From: Candidatus Cloacimonadota bacterium
Lineage (GTDB): Bacteria; Cloacimonadota; Cloacimonadia; JGIOTU-2
Assembly: GCA_016932035.1 (NCBI GenBank)
Contig: JAFGDR010000009.1
Location: forward strand, 43,316-107,315
Reading direction: 5' to 3'
DNA: 64,000 bases
Below the pieces are notes generated by a model, which was not told where the DNA came from, did no database searches, and saw only the letters and a program-made list of their open reading frames with translations. The position numbers and the translations under genes are program-made. This document shows positions 47,101 through 55,305 of this stretch, in pieces; positions within the stretch are counted from its first letter, which is position 1; each line of letters starts with the position of its first letter.

Positions 47101-47253
47101 GTTTACAATATTCATGGTGACTATGTTATGACGGTAAAAGGAAATGCTGGAAAAGCAATTCTGGATTGTTCAGAAATTGGCAGCGGTGTATATTTTTATA
47201 AATTAAAACATGACAATACAGTGCAAATCAGAAAGATGGTTATCATCAAATAA
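44137..47253 (+). CDS. Secreted M14 zinc carboxypeptidase (second)
   Basis: The start is the ATG at 44137, with AAAGG eight bases upstream (a TTG two codons earlier is unlikely). This gives 1038 residues with signal MKKTIFFILFVLITTTFLFA. The M14 domain (about 85-375) has zinc ligands H155 and E158 in GGIHGDEL and H257 in TTYHSGTEF, the Asn-Arg in VDLNRDWGY, and catalytic E328 in SWSMEISYQ. All are intact. Downstream are a carboxypeptidase-regulatory-like domain, a CARDB-like domain (NGDGILDPGE), the MAM-like sandwich shared with the C25 protein at 35293 (DFETGDFSAFDW to AWVDCICFPA) and an Ig-like segment. A divergent Por-type sorting domain ends it (NFPNPV, YNIHGDYV, SGVYFYKL). Confidence 0.93.
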   Translation: MKKTIFFILFVLITTTFLFAWRPQEMEVKVYLSSETDYQTLYNLKLNGDVYSGFARIFVTPDEFEELKETNLSYEIITQDLEAHSEQIKELRTDWLWYDDIIALMDSCAAAFPFICRKEYIGETVEGREISACVISDNVSLEENEPEIMFDGGIHGDELCAAENVARMIRYLCVNYGSNTQVTNIVNNTEVWLYPMVNPDGRYHVVRYNANGVDLNRDWGYMWDAWGGSPGPYSQTETKALRSCMYNHQFVVHTTYHSGTEFISHPWSYRSNLCPDHPHINQLAGIYSTSSGYANLDYGPGCTGMYPINGSSKDTNYGVMGSISWSMEISYQKQPPTSQIVYYWNLNLPAMLTMMEYCNYGLNGLVTDAVSGDPVSALIWVNNFMPTYTDPQVGDFHKYVLNGNYTVTVTANGYESQTMNNVTVTAMNATTIDFQLQPSDDDAFYGYKFAASQIPDNNTGDEGNTPACLGQPDNINYSIGKNGWCIIDMQYPIVDGPYNDFTVYEGDASPEGYDCYVANSIDGPFCIVGSGIGTTEFDLGDSDISEAQFIKIVDDGDGTATANDAGFDLDAISTEFIQGANLVIDDYYVDDSAIGNGDGILDPGEQAILNIIVRNNGTETAQDILSILSCTDLYVSVNGDLEPFSNIEPGEMDTSSVSIAALASTPDGHPAYFSLDLHCNSNAFSGMYDIILHVGSVPCEDFETGDFSAFDWQMGGSMDWTIDTINPYQGSYCARSGAIGHNTTTEMSVTLDVSSGQISFYRKVSSENTYDFLQFYIDGAMQGQWSGEMNWSQEVYPVNAGTHTFKWVYDKDYNTIGGQDRAWVDCICFPATSPDYPIFYLAPTYIDFGQVYIGSDSTAHFTVQNVGGGTLQGSISTPVGFSVMESGGSNPGTTLDYNLAEGQSQEYDLIFCPALVQSYEDSVQVTILPFQFEYIHVCGNGIIQTGVPNNDNYAETKLLGNFPNPVGRSTVISYQLKGSAQIQDVMIDVYNIHGDYVMTVKGNAGKAILDCSEIGSGVYFYKLKHDNTVQIRKMVIIK

Positions 47254-47270
47254 CTAAGAAATGAGGTAAG

Positions 47271-48464
47271 ATGAAATTATCTACTCGTGCTATAGAAATT
47301 CAGGCATCACCTATACGAAAGCTAACACCTTTTGCCGATGATGCAAAAAAGAAGGGCGTTCATGTATATCATCTCAATATCGGGCAACCTGATATTGAAA
47401 CACCCAGAGAAATCTTGGATGTGTATAATCATTTTGATGGAAAGGTACTTTCGTATGGTCCTTCACAGGGGTTGTTGAGTTATAGGCAGAGTCTTGTGCG
47501 CTATTATAATAAGCATCACATTCCTATCAGTATTAAGGATCTGATCGTGACAACTGCCGGCTCTGAGGCTATTATCTTTGCTCTGCTTGCAACCTGTAAT
47601 GTCGGAGATGAAGTGATCATACCTGAACCATTTTACACAAATTATAACGGATTTGGGACTATTGCAGGAGTAACCATTAAACCTCTTACAACCTATGCTG
47701 AAGACGGTTTTTCACTCCCTCCAGATGAAAAAATAATCGAGTGCATAACAGAAAAAACAAAAGCAATTCTCTTCAGTAATCCAGGTAATCCAACCGGTGC
47801 TGTTTATTTGAAAAATGATCTTGAACGATTAGCGAAGATAGCACTCAAATATGATCTCTATCTCATATCTGATGAAGTGTATAGAGAATTCATATATGAC
47901 GGTCTTTCTCATACAAGTATTCTACACATTAATGGGATCGAGGATCGGGCAATAATGGTAGACAGCATTTCCAAGCGATATAGCGCATGTGGTGCAAGAA
48001 TTGGATGTATTATATCAAGAAATAATGCTTTAATGGAATCTATCCTGAAATTCGCACAAGCACGTCTTTGTCCACCTACAATAGACCAGTTAGCAGCACA
48101 GGCTGCAGTTGATATTGAGGATGCTTATTTTATCGATGTTCTCAAAGAATATGATAAAAGACGAAATATTGTTTATAATGAAGTACATAAGATCGAAGGT
48201 ATCGTGTGTGTGAAACCGCAAGGGGCGTTCTATATGATCGTGAAGCTGCCTATCGAAGATGCTGAAGATTTTGCTCAGTGGATGCTCGAGGAGTTTTCTG
48301 ATAATAATGAAACCGTTATGTTTGCCCCGGCAAAAGGATTTTATGCAACTCCCAAAATGGGAAGAGATGAAGTTCGCCTTGCATATATCCTCAATGAAGA
48401 TGACCTGAAATGTGCGATGCATTTGTTCCGAAAAGGTCTTAAGGAATATATAGAAAAACATTAA
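47271..48464 (+). CDS. PLP-dependent aminotransferase, class I/II
   Basis: This 397-residue cytoplasmic enzyme is of the AspC/AlaT fold type I group. Visible features are the N-terminal HLNIGQPDIETP substrate loop, the TTAGSEAIIFAL cofactor phosphate contact, SNPGNPTGAVY (PLP-contacting Asn), the SDEVYREFIYDG Asp and Tyr, and the Schiff-base Lys in DSISKRYSACGARIGC. The final Arg that binds substrate carboxylate is in DEVRLAYIL. It has no signal peptide although it sits between two giant secreted proteins, 17 bases downstream of one and 16 upstream of the other. Co-transcription with extracellular peptidases suggests it handles amino acids released by them. Substrate specificity is not predictable. 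Confidence 0.93.
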   Translation: MKLSTRAIEIQASPIRKLTPFADDAKKKGVHVYHLNIGQPDIETPREILDVYNHFDGKVLSYGPSQGLLSYRQSLVRYYNKHHIPISIKDLIVTTAGSEAIIFALLATCNVGDEVIIPEPFYTNYNGFGTIAGVTIKPLTTYAEDGFSLPPDEKIIECITEKTKAILFSNPGNPTGAVYLKNDLERLAKIALKYDLYLISDEVYREFIYDGLSHTSILHINGIEDRAIMVDSISKRYSACGARIGCIISRNNALMESILKFAQARLCPPTIDQLAAQAAVDIEDAYFIDVLKEYDKRRNIVYNEVHKIEGIVCVKPQGAFYMIVKLPIEDAEDFAQWMLEEFSDNNETVMFAPAKGFYATPKMGRDEVRLAYILNEDDLKCAMHLFRKGLKEYIEKH

Positions 48465-48480
48465 TGATCGGAGTTTTTAA

Positions 48481-51400
48481 ATGAAAAATATAGTGTTGAT
48501 TAGCATATTTTTATTCGTGAGTACAACGTTAGTTGGAGAAGTAATTGATCTATCTCCTGCTGAGACATCTGTAGATGTTATTCAGTTTGATGAGTCAAAG
48601 GTTACACTCCATGTTTCTCTTGATGAATTTGAACGCACTCATCAGAACAAAGAGGGGTATTCATTTGATAATCTCTTTGTAGATTCATGGAGTAGATTGC
48701 GGAAAGAGGGATACCCGGCATTACCTTCAATTCGCAAAATGGTGATGGTTTCCCAAAATGGCAGTATTGATGCTGAAATAACATCAGTAAAATCAACAAT
48801 CATTTCTAATATTCACCCCTATCCTGCTCAACCTTCAGCAGTTGATAATGATGCATTTGCGACTCCTCCTTTTACCTATAATGAAGATTTCTATAATTCT
48901 AAAGAAACCTACCCGCAAACTGTTTATTCTATATCAGATATTCAAACCATTCGAGGACTTAGTTTTGTATATGTTACGATCACACCGTTCCAATTCAATG
49001 CATCTAATAAATCTCTCCAGGTTATTGAAGAGCTGGATATAACTTTATCCGTTAACGGAACATTTGATATTGATGATAGATTGTTCTCACCATATCTCAG
49101 CTCGATCGTTATGAATAACGCGGTAAATCCTATCTACGAAGCCCCTGAACAGACTGTTTCAAAAGATGTTGATGGTGCTGATCTTATTATTGTTACAACA
49201 TATGATTTCATGGATGCTGCTGAGACGTTGAAGGAATGGAAATCACAGAAGGGATTTTATACTGATATAGCATATCTGGAAGATATTGGTTCGACTGCTC
49301 AATATATTTATACATATCTCTTTTTGGCGTATGAGATTTGGACATTACCTCCATCATTTGCCCTATTCTTAGGAGATGCGGATATTGTTCCAACTAATTA
49401 TGTGCAGGATCAGCTTTCAGGTGGATATCTTGGTACAGATCGCCCTTATGCATGCATGGATGGTGACTTTCATCCTGATATGGCATATGGGCGAATCTCT
49501 GTCGATGATGAACAGCAGGCTTTTGTTGTCATTAACAAAATAATTGAATATGAAAAAAATCCTCCGGCACTCTCTTCATTTTACGAGAATACCACTCATG
49601 CTGGTTATTTCCAGGATGATGAATATGATGGGTATGAGACTAGACGCTTCATCAAAACATCTGAGGAAATGCGCGATTTTTTTCTAGTGGAAAATTATGA
49701 TGCGAAGCGAATCTATGTTACAGAAGGTGGTGTTAATCCTACGAACTATAATAATGGATACTATGCGAACGGTGGACCTATTCCATCAGAATTACTCAGA
49801 GCCAATGGCTTCTTGTGGAACGGGAATGAAACTGACATTACCAATGCGATAAATACCGGAACTTTCCTACTTACACATCGTGACCATGGTTATACTGCCG
49901 GCTGGGGAGATCCTGCGTATAATATCGGCAGTATTGGTCAACTCACCAATAACGAACTCCTCCCGATGGTTTTTAGTATTAATTGCCAGACCGGTTGGTT
50001 TGATAGTGAAACTGATAATGATCCAGGTACGTTTGAGTGTTTCACTGAAATGTTCCTGCGAAAAGAGGATGGAGGAGCAGTAAGTACAGTTGGTGCTTGC
50101 AGAAATTCTCTGAGTGGTTATAATGACTTTCTTGCATTGGGTATGATCGATGGAATGTGGGATAATTTCTTTCCGGATTTTGGCTTTGAAACCGGCGGTT
50201 ACCTGGGAAATGTTCTCTATCATGGTCTGCTGGCAATGGAACAAATTTGGGGAGGTTATTCAACAGAATATCAATTTAATATCTTCCATGTTATTGGAGA
50301 TCCAACGTTGCAGGTCTGGCGGGAAGAACCTCTTGAAATAACTGCTACACACGATAATGGTTTTACGTTTGATATAACCTCTATTCCCATTCTTACAAAT
50401 ATCAGTGAGGGTATTGCTTCTCTTGTTGTGGACGGTGAATTGATCGGTAAGGTTGAATTTGATTCTCCAATTTTCGACCTGTACCTTTCAGAATCCCTCT
50501 CAGAACCTCAAACAGGTGTCATTACAATTTCGGCAAGAGATCATAAGCCATATCTTGGTACAGTGACTTTCATTCCGCCAAATGGAAGCTATGTTATTAT
50601 AGACAGCTTTTCTGTATCAGATGTTAACGGTAATAATGATGGTGAGTGGGATGCAGGTGAAGAAATCGTTCTTACGTATGTTTTAACAAACGTAGGAAAT
50701 GAAGATGTTGATACTGTCTATGTACAGATCGAAGCTGATGATGTTTTCCTTCAAATAAACCAACCATCCGGCACAATTACGGGTTTACAGCCCGATGAAT
50801 CGATCCAATTCAGTACAAGTGCATTCATCTCAATGGACTGCGAACACAACCAGAGGATAATACTTGAAGCAACTGTTGATAATGATGGCTCTGAATTTAT
50901 TGATTCACAGGATCTATATGTTATTAAGCTTCCAAAGATGGCAATTCCAGTCGATTCAGTGTATTATGAAGTATCTGGAAATGTTGTAGAAAGCATTCCT
51001 TTCGAGATACAAAATATCGGCGCAGACACGCTTTACTGTAACCTGGTCAATCATTCACATCAATGTGCTAATATTGTAGAAACTAATGCTTACTTGACTA
51101 TTCCACACGTGAGTGAATTTGAAAATTTAAATGAATTCACTGTCATGATGTGGCTAAAGCTCGATCAAATTACTCAACCAGGATTCATTTTGAATAAGGG
51201 AGTTATTAATGGCGATCTGAGTTTCACGGTCTCAATGACGAACAGCTCTACACTCCTTTATAAGTTCAGAGATGCTTCCGGTGCTGATCTACAGAAGATT
51301 GTGACCATAGATGTAAATACAAGCGATTGGTTCCATCTTGCTATTACGGTAGATAGTTCATCAATTACCTCATACATCAATGGTGAACTTCTGTCATCAG

Positions 51401-52170
51401 ATAGTTTTTCTTCACCAATATATTCTACAGTTTCAGATATCCTTGTTGGTTCATATGTAAATTCTGTTTATGAGTTTGAAGGATATTTAGATGAACTGGC
51501 GCTCTATACTTCAGCTCTTTCACAAACTGATATACAAGACAGATATTGTTCAACGATTAGAGAAAATTTTCCTAATCTCCTCAGTTACTATAGATTTGAT
51601 AACGAAACTCAATTAACGGATTATACGGGGTACAACGACCTTGTTCAGCAGGGTACTGTAACCTTTGATTCTGCGGGTGCACCAATATATACATGGTTTG
51701 GATTTGGCTGCTCAGAACTCGTTATCGAGCCGTATCAAACTGAGTTTGTCGATATTACATTCAATACTTTTGGTTACAACCCACAACTGCATTCTTCGTA
51801 TGTTGAGATAGTCTCTAATGCAGATAACCTGAATGATCTGATGATCCCCATCGAGCTTCTCTATGAGCCATACGGTATTGATGATCCGAGTTCGAATAAC
51901 ACCTTTACTCTATCTTATTCAAATCCCTTTACTCCATCAGACCAAATACACTTCAGTATAAAGACAGCACAGCATGTTTCTCTTGATATTTATAACCTTA
52001 AAGGGCAGTTCGTAAAAAATCTTATCGACGAGATGCTTGTTCCTCAACAATATTCATACCAGTGGGATGGAAGGGATGCTGTCGGTAAAACAGTTGTGAG
52101 TGGTGTGTACTTCATTCGCATACAGACGGAAGATCAATCTCGAATAAAGAAGTTTGTTTTTCTAAGATAG
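48481..52170 (+). CDS. Secreted C25 (gingipain-type) cysteine peptidase with LamG domain
   Basis: This 1229-residue exported protein has signal MKNIVLISIFLFVSTTLVGE. The C25 propeptide (about 20-215) is followed by the peptidase domain (about 230-620). The catalytic pair is present: H469 in THRDHGYTAGW and C502 in SINCQTGWFD, the same 33-residue spacing as in RgpB. Next are an Ig-like segment and a CARDB-like domain (NGNNDGEWDAGEE). A LamG/concanavalin-like domain follows (about 870-1050, with FTVMMWLKLDQ, SFTVSM and GYLDELALYTSAL), probably for glycan or surface binding. A Por-type sorting domain ends the protein (SYSNPF, YNLKGQFV, SGVYFIRI). It closes the secreted island, 12 bases before the histidine kinase. 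Confidence 0.9.
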   Translation: MKNIVLISIFLFVSTTLVGEVIDLSPAETSVDVIQFDESKVTLHVSLDEFERTHQNKEGYSFDNLFVDSWSRLRKEGYPALPSIRKMVMVSQNGSIDAEITSVKSTIISNIHPYPAQPSAVDNDAFATPPFTYNEDFYNSKETYPQTVYSISDIQTIRGLSFVYVTITPFQFNASNKSLQVIEELDITLSVNGTFDIDDRLFSPYLSSIVMNNAVNPIYEAPEQTVSKDVDGADLIIVTTYDFMDAAETLKEWKSQKGFYTDIAYLEDIGSTAQYIYTYLFLAYEIWTLPPSFALFLGDADIVPTNYVQDQLSGGYLGTDRPYACMDGDFHPDMAYGRISVDDEQQAFVVINKIIEYEKNPPALSSFYENTTHAGYFQDDEYDGYETRRFIKTSEEMRDFFLVENYDAKRIYVTEGGVNPTNYNNGYYANGGPIPSELLRANGFLWNGNETDITNAINTGTFLLTHRDHGYTAGWGDPAYNIGSIGQLTNNELLPMVFSINCQTGWFDSETDNDPGTFECFTEMFLRKEDGGAVSTVGACRNSLSGYNDFLALGMIDGMWDNFFPDFGFETGGYLGNVLYHGLLAMEQIWGGYSTEYQFNIFHVIGDPTLQVWREEPLEITATHDNGFTFDITSIPILTNISEGIASLVVDGELIGKVEFDSPIFDLYLSESLSEPQTGVITISARDHKPYLGTVTFIPPNGSYVIIDSFSVSDVNGNNDGEWDAGEEIVLTYVLTNVGNEDVDTVYVQIEADDVFLQINQPSGTITGLQPDESIQFSTSAFISMDCEHNQRIILEATVDNDGSEFIDSQDLYVIKLPKMAIPVDSVYYEVSGNVVESIPFEIQNIGADTLYCNLVNHSHQCANIVETNAYLTIPHVSEFENLNEFTVMMWLKLDQITQPGFILNKGVINGDLSFTVSMTNSSTLLYKFRDASGADLQKIVTIDVNTSDWFHLAITVDSSSITSYINGELLSSDSFSSPIYSTVSDILVGSYVNSVYEFEGYLDELALYTSALSQTDIQDRYCSTIRENFPNLLSYYRFDNETQLTDYTGYNDLVQQGTVTFDSAGAPIYTWFGFGCSELVIEPYQTEFVDITFNTFGYNPQLHSSYVEIVSNADNLNDLMIPIELLYEPYGIDDPSSNNTFTLSYSNPFTPSDQIHFSIKTAQHVSLDIYNLKGQFVKNLIDEMLVPQQYSYQWDGRDAVGKTVVSGVYFIRIQTEDQSRIKKFVFLR

Positions 52171-52182
52171 TACTGGAGGGGA

Positions 52183-54636
52183 ATGGACAAGAGAAAAAGC
52201 AGGATCATAGTACTAATATGTAGTATCGGTTTAATTTTTCCGCTTTTTTTACTTGCCATAGAAAATGCTACATTGATCGATTCTCTTATCATATCAGGGA
52301 AGATGCATATGAACAGAGGAAGGTCCGACTATGCAGTGTACCTTCTTATGAATGCATTACAAAGAGCAAGGGATGCAGGGGAAAGAGAACGGCTGAGGGA
52401 ATCGATGCAACTTCTTGCACAAGCACATGAGAACCTCGGGGATTATAAAACTGCCAATATCTACCTGAAAAAAATGCAGCGTATTCAGGACAGTTTATTT
52501 GTTTTTCAGCTAGAAAAAGCAGGTTATATCAAAAGTGACTCAGTTCTTACTCTGTCCCATCATGAATATATCGGGAAGCTCGAATCATCCAAAAAGCGTC
52601 AATTCTATGTGTTCTTCATAATTTTAATCATGATCTTATTCGCTTCAACGCTCATTATCGTGTACAATTATCAGCACACAAAAAAGCGGATGCAAAAGAT
52701 CATTGATACTAAAACGAATGATCTGAAAGAAGCAAATACGAGATTGGAAAAGGAAATTATTGAAAAAACAGAAAGCGAAGAGAAGTTCAGAACAATTTTT
52801 GAGCACGCTCCAGTAATGATCGATGCTTTTGATGATATGGGTAAATGTTTGCTCTGGAACAGAGAATGTGAAAGACAACTTGGATGGTCTGAGGAAGAAA
52901 TTATCAGTGTGAAAGATCCTCTCAATATACTATATCCAGATCGAAAAATCAGAGAAAAAGTCTTCCAATGGATAGTAAATGCAGATGGTACCGTTCATGA
53001 AGATACTGTAACAGCAAAAGATGGTTCACGCAAGGTACAATGCTGGTCTAACTATAAATTATCTCCTGGTTTTTATCTTTGTGTTGGATTTGATATAACC
53101 GAGAGAAAGACTAATGAAGAAGCGCTCATGAGTAGCAAAGAACGGTACAAGCAACTCATGAATAATTCACCCTCCTTGATCCTTGAATTCGATGTGAACA
53201 ACCATTCCATAATTAGTTGCAATCCTGCTATGGCTGATAGTCTGGGTAGTACCGTTAACGATATTATTGGTAATGATATACGAGCCTTCCTGCCTGATGC
53301 TATTTTTAGAAGTCGATACAAAGTTGCGATGGAAGCGCTGAAAGAGAATAAAGTAGTTGTTTCGGAAGATAGTAATAAAGGAAGATATTTCTATAATACT
53401 GTTATACCTGTAGTATCTGGTGAGAGAAAAACACTGCAGATAATTTCATATGATATAACTGAACGAAAGAAAATAGAAATGGAACTCAAAGAGAGGGAAG
53501 CTTTCCTTCAATCATTGATCTATAATATTCCTCTTGACTTTTATACTAGAGATAAAGAAGGTAAGGTTATAATGCAGAGTGCTAAATCCATTCAGAAATG
53601 GGGTGATCTGAGGGGATTGACCATCAATGACCTGGATATTAAAGATTCTTTGAAGAAGTTATGGAGAGAAGCAGTTAGATCAGCACTTTCCGGAAATGAA
53701 GTTGAAGAAGAATATACAGTATCAAAAAAAGATGCAACTCATTATTTCAAAATGTACGTTTCTCCTATTATAAGGGGAGACGAGATAACAGGTATCCTTG
53801 GAGTAGATATTGATATAACTGAAGAACGGGAAAATGAGAAAAAATTAATTCAGTTGAAAGATAATCTGGAAAGCGTGGTGGACGAGGAGATTAAAAAGAG
53901 AAAAGACCAGCAGGAACTCCTTATTCAGAAATCGAAGCTTGAATCCCTAGGTCAGCTCGCAGCAGGGATTGCACATGAAATTAATCAACCAATAGGACTG
54001 ATAGCTCTTGGATTGGACAATGTTCTTGAAAAACTTGGGAATGATAAAACAATTTCTGTTACTTACCTTAAAGATAAGATCGAGAATTTCTTTAAATATA
54101 TTGATCGAATTAGACAAATAATTGATCATATTGGAACATTCTCCCGCGATCAAAAGGATATTATTTTTGATGAGTTAAATATTAACACGATCATTGAGCA
54201 AGCTCTGACTATGATTAAGCATCAATATAAAGATCATAATATCACTTTTAATGTAAAACTCGATAAAAATATACCAATTATTCTGGGTAAGGCCTTTAAA
54301 GTTGAACAGGTCATCCTAAACCTCCTTTCAAACTCTTTTGATGCACTTGAAGCTCGTAGTCAACGTGAAACTGGATTTCAGAAAAACATTACAATCAAAA
54401 CATTTAAAAAAAGAAAAACGGTTGTTGCAGAATTCACAGATAACGGGGTTGGGATTCCGAAAAACGATATTGAAAGTATTTTTGATCCTTTCTATACAAC
54501 AAAAGGGCCTGATAAGGGTACGGGACTCGGTTTATCTATATCATACGGAATTTTGGAAGAGATGAACGCAACAATATCAGTTGATAGTATTCTCAATGAA
54601 TTTACGACTTTCACAATAGAATTTCAAGCTAACTAA
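52183..54636 (+). CDS. Membrane sensor histidine kinase with three PAS domains
   Basis: This 817-residue kinase is probably the partner of the NtrC-type regulator downstream. An N-terminal hydrophobic helix (about 8-27) and a second (about 141-163) bracket a periplasmic TPR-like sensor region (SGKMHMNRGRSDYAVYLLMNALQRA, AQAHENLGDYKTANIYL). Cytoplasmic order: coiled coil, PAS (about 203-310), PAS (about 315-430), PAS (about 437-550), dimerisation helix with H598 in AAGIAHEINQP, then HATPase (N-box NLLSNSFDAL, G1 DNGVGIP, F-box FDPFYTTK, G2 GTGLGLSIS). All catalytic elements are intact. The AHEINQP phospho-acceptor type matches NtrB/DctB-like kinases. GGAGG precedes the ATG, and the gene is 12 bases from the C25 gene, so both may share a transcript. 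Confidence 0.93.
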   Translation: MDKRKSRIIVLICSIGLIFPLFLLAIENATLIDSLIISGKMHMNRGRSDYAVYLLMNALQRARDAGERERLRESMQLLAQAHENLGDYKTANIYLKKMQRIQDSLFVFQLEKAGYIKSDSVLTLSHHEYIGKLESSKKRQFYVFFIILIMILFASTLIIVYNYQHTKKRMQKIIDTKTNDLKEANTRLEKEIIEKTESEEKFRTIFEHAPVMIDAFDDMGKCLLWNRECERQLGWSEEEIISVKDPLNILYPDRKIREKVFQWIVNADGTVHEDTVTAKDGSRKVQCWSNYKLSPGFYLCVGFDITERKTNEEALMSSKERYKQLMNNSPSLILEFDVNNHSIISCNPAMADSLGSTVNDIIGNDIRAFLPDAIFRSRYKVAMEALKENKVVVSEDSNKGRYFYNTVIPVVSGERKTLQIISYDITERKKIEMELKEREAFLQSLIYNIPLDFYTRDKEGKVIMQSAKSIQKWGDLRGLTINDLDIKDSLKKLWREAVRSALSGNEVEEEYTVSKKDATHYFKMYVSPIIRGDEITGILGVDIDITEERENEKKLIQLKDNLESVVDEEIKKRKDQQELLIQKSKLESLGQLAAGIAHEINQPIGLIALGLDNVLEKLGNDKTISVTYLKDKIENFFKYIDRIRQIIDHIGTFSRDQKDIIFDELNINTIIEQALTMIKHQYKDHNITFNVKLDKNIPIILGKAFKVEQVILNLLSNSFDALEARSQRETGFQKNITIKTFKKRKTVVAEFTDNGVGIPKNDIESIFDPFYTTKGPDKGTGLGLSISYGILEEMNATISVDSILNEFTTFTIEFQAN

Positions 54637-54664
54637 AGATAGACTGTATTATTTTAACATCGCC

Positions 54665-54680
54665 TGACCGATATCGGACA
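54665..54680. promoter_or_regulatory. Palindromic upstream activator site 1 (putative)
   Basis: TGACCGATATCGGACA has a perfect CCGATATCGG core. It is repeated at 54757-54772, with centres 92 bases apart, and lies about 190 bases before the predicted sigma-54 start. This is the position and spacing expected for binding sites of an enhancer protein. Confidence 0.6.
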
Positions 54681-54756
54681 ATCCACGAATAATCACCGTA
54701 ATTAACTGCCTTAAAGCTAATTCCATACAATTCGCCAGAAAAATATTAAAAATAAT

Positions 54757-54772
54757 TGACCGATATCGAACA
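54757..54772. promoter_or_regulatory. Palindromic upstream activator site 2 (putative)
   Basis: TGACCGATATCGAACA is identical to site 1 except for one base and is also near-palindromic. It lies about 100 bases before the predicted sigma-54 transcription start. I did not see this sequence elsewhere in the window. Confidence 0.6.
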
Positions 54773-54837
54773 CTAAATATATTGGTAAAAAACATAAATA
54801 TTTTGTAACTGACAGTTGATAGGCCGGTTAACGATAT

Positions 54838-54854
54838 TGGCACGGTATTTGCTA
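54838..54854 (+). promoter_or_regulatory. Sigma-54 (RpoN) promoter
   Basis: TTGGCACGGTATTTGCTA matches the sigma-54 consensus YTGGCACG-N4-TTGCW at every defined position, with GG at 54839-54840 and GC at 54851-54852, 12 bases apart. Transcription would start near 54864, about 16 bases before the ATG at 54880. Confidence 0.92.
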
Positions 54855-54879
54855 ATATAAGGAGAAAAGAGCTTGTCAT

Positions 54880-55215
54880 ATGAATATACTGATTGCAAAT
54901 TTCGATCATGAGAAAACTAGAGAGCTGAATGAATATTTCAGTTCTCACAGGCACATGGTATATTCGGTAGATAACGATCTGGAAGCAGTTCAGGTATTAA
55001 ATAATACAAAAGTGGAGCAGGTTTTGATCAATATTAACAAGATATTGAATTTTGGATTGATAAACTATATTAATAATCATTATTCAGATATTGTGATTGT
55101 TATTGTAACAAACAATTGTGTTGAGCAGGCAATTTCAATAATCAAGAACTGCACTTACGATATAATCCATGAACCCCTCACATTATCTGCCCTAAGGCAA
55201 AAACTCCTAGTATAA
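54880..55215 (+). CDS. Receiver-like protein lacking phospho-acceptor
   Basis: This 111-residue protein has the length and alternating beta/alpha pattern of a stand-alone CheY-like receiver: MNILIANFDHEK, VEQVLININK, DIVIVIVTNN, YDIIHEPLTLSALRQKLL. Key residues are changed. The phospho-acceptor Asp is N51, the conserved Lys before the cis-Pro is His (IIHEP), and only one acidic pocket residue (D9) is present. It therefore cannot be phosphorylated in the normal way. It is the first gene after the sigma-54 promoter and lies 90 bases before the NtrC-family regulator. That suggests a regulatory partner, for example one that binds the kinase or activator. It could also be a decayed receiver, but the frame is fully open. 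Confidence 0.75.
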   Translation: MNILIANFDHEKTRELNEYFSSHRHMVYSVDNDLEAVQVLNNTKVEQVLININKILNFGLINYINNHYSDIVIVIVTNNCVEQAISIIKNCTYDIIHEPLTLSALRQKLLV

Positions 55216-55285
55216 AGCTATGATTGAATCACATATGCATTATTATGTTGGCTCGACTTATCACATCTTGAGGAGGAAGCACGAG

Positions 55286-55304
55286 GAGAAAGGGATACTT
55301 TCTC
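55286..55304 (+). promoter_or_regulatory. Hairpin between ribosome site and start of the NtrC-family gene
   Basis: GAGAAAG (55286-55292) and CTTTCTC (55298-55304) form a perfect seven-base stem with loop GGATA, ending one base before the ATG at 55306. The strong AGGAGG (55271-55276) is otherwise 29 bases from the ATG. Folding would bring it near the start, while the stem hides the closer GAGGAG/AAAGGG. Confidence 0.45.
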
Positions 55305-55305
55305 A

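Noticed and set aside
29750-52170. Repeat-rich coding regions as possible CRISPR or DNA-level tandem repeats
   Set aside because: The repetition is at protein level with divergent codons; no identical direct repeats with unique spacers were seen.
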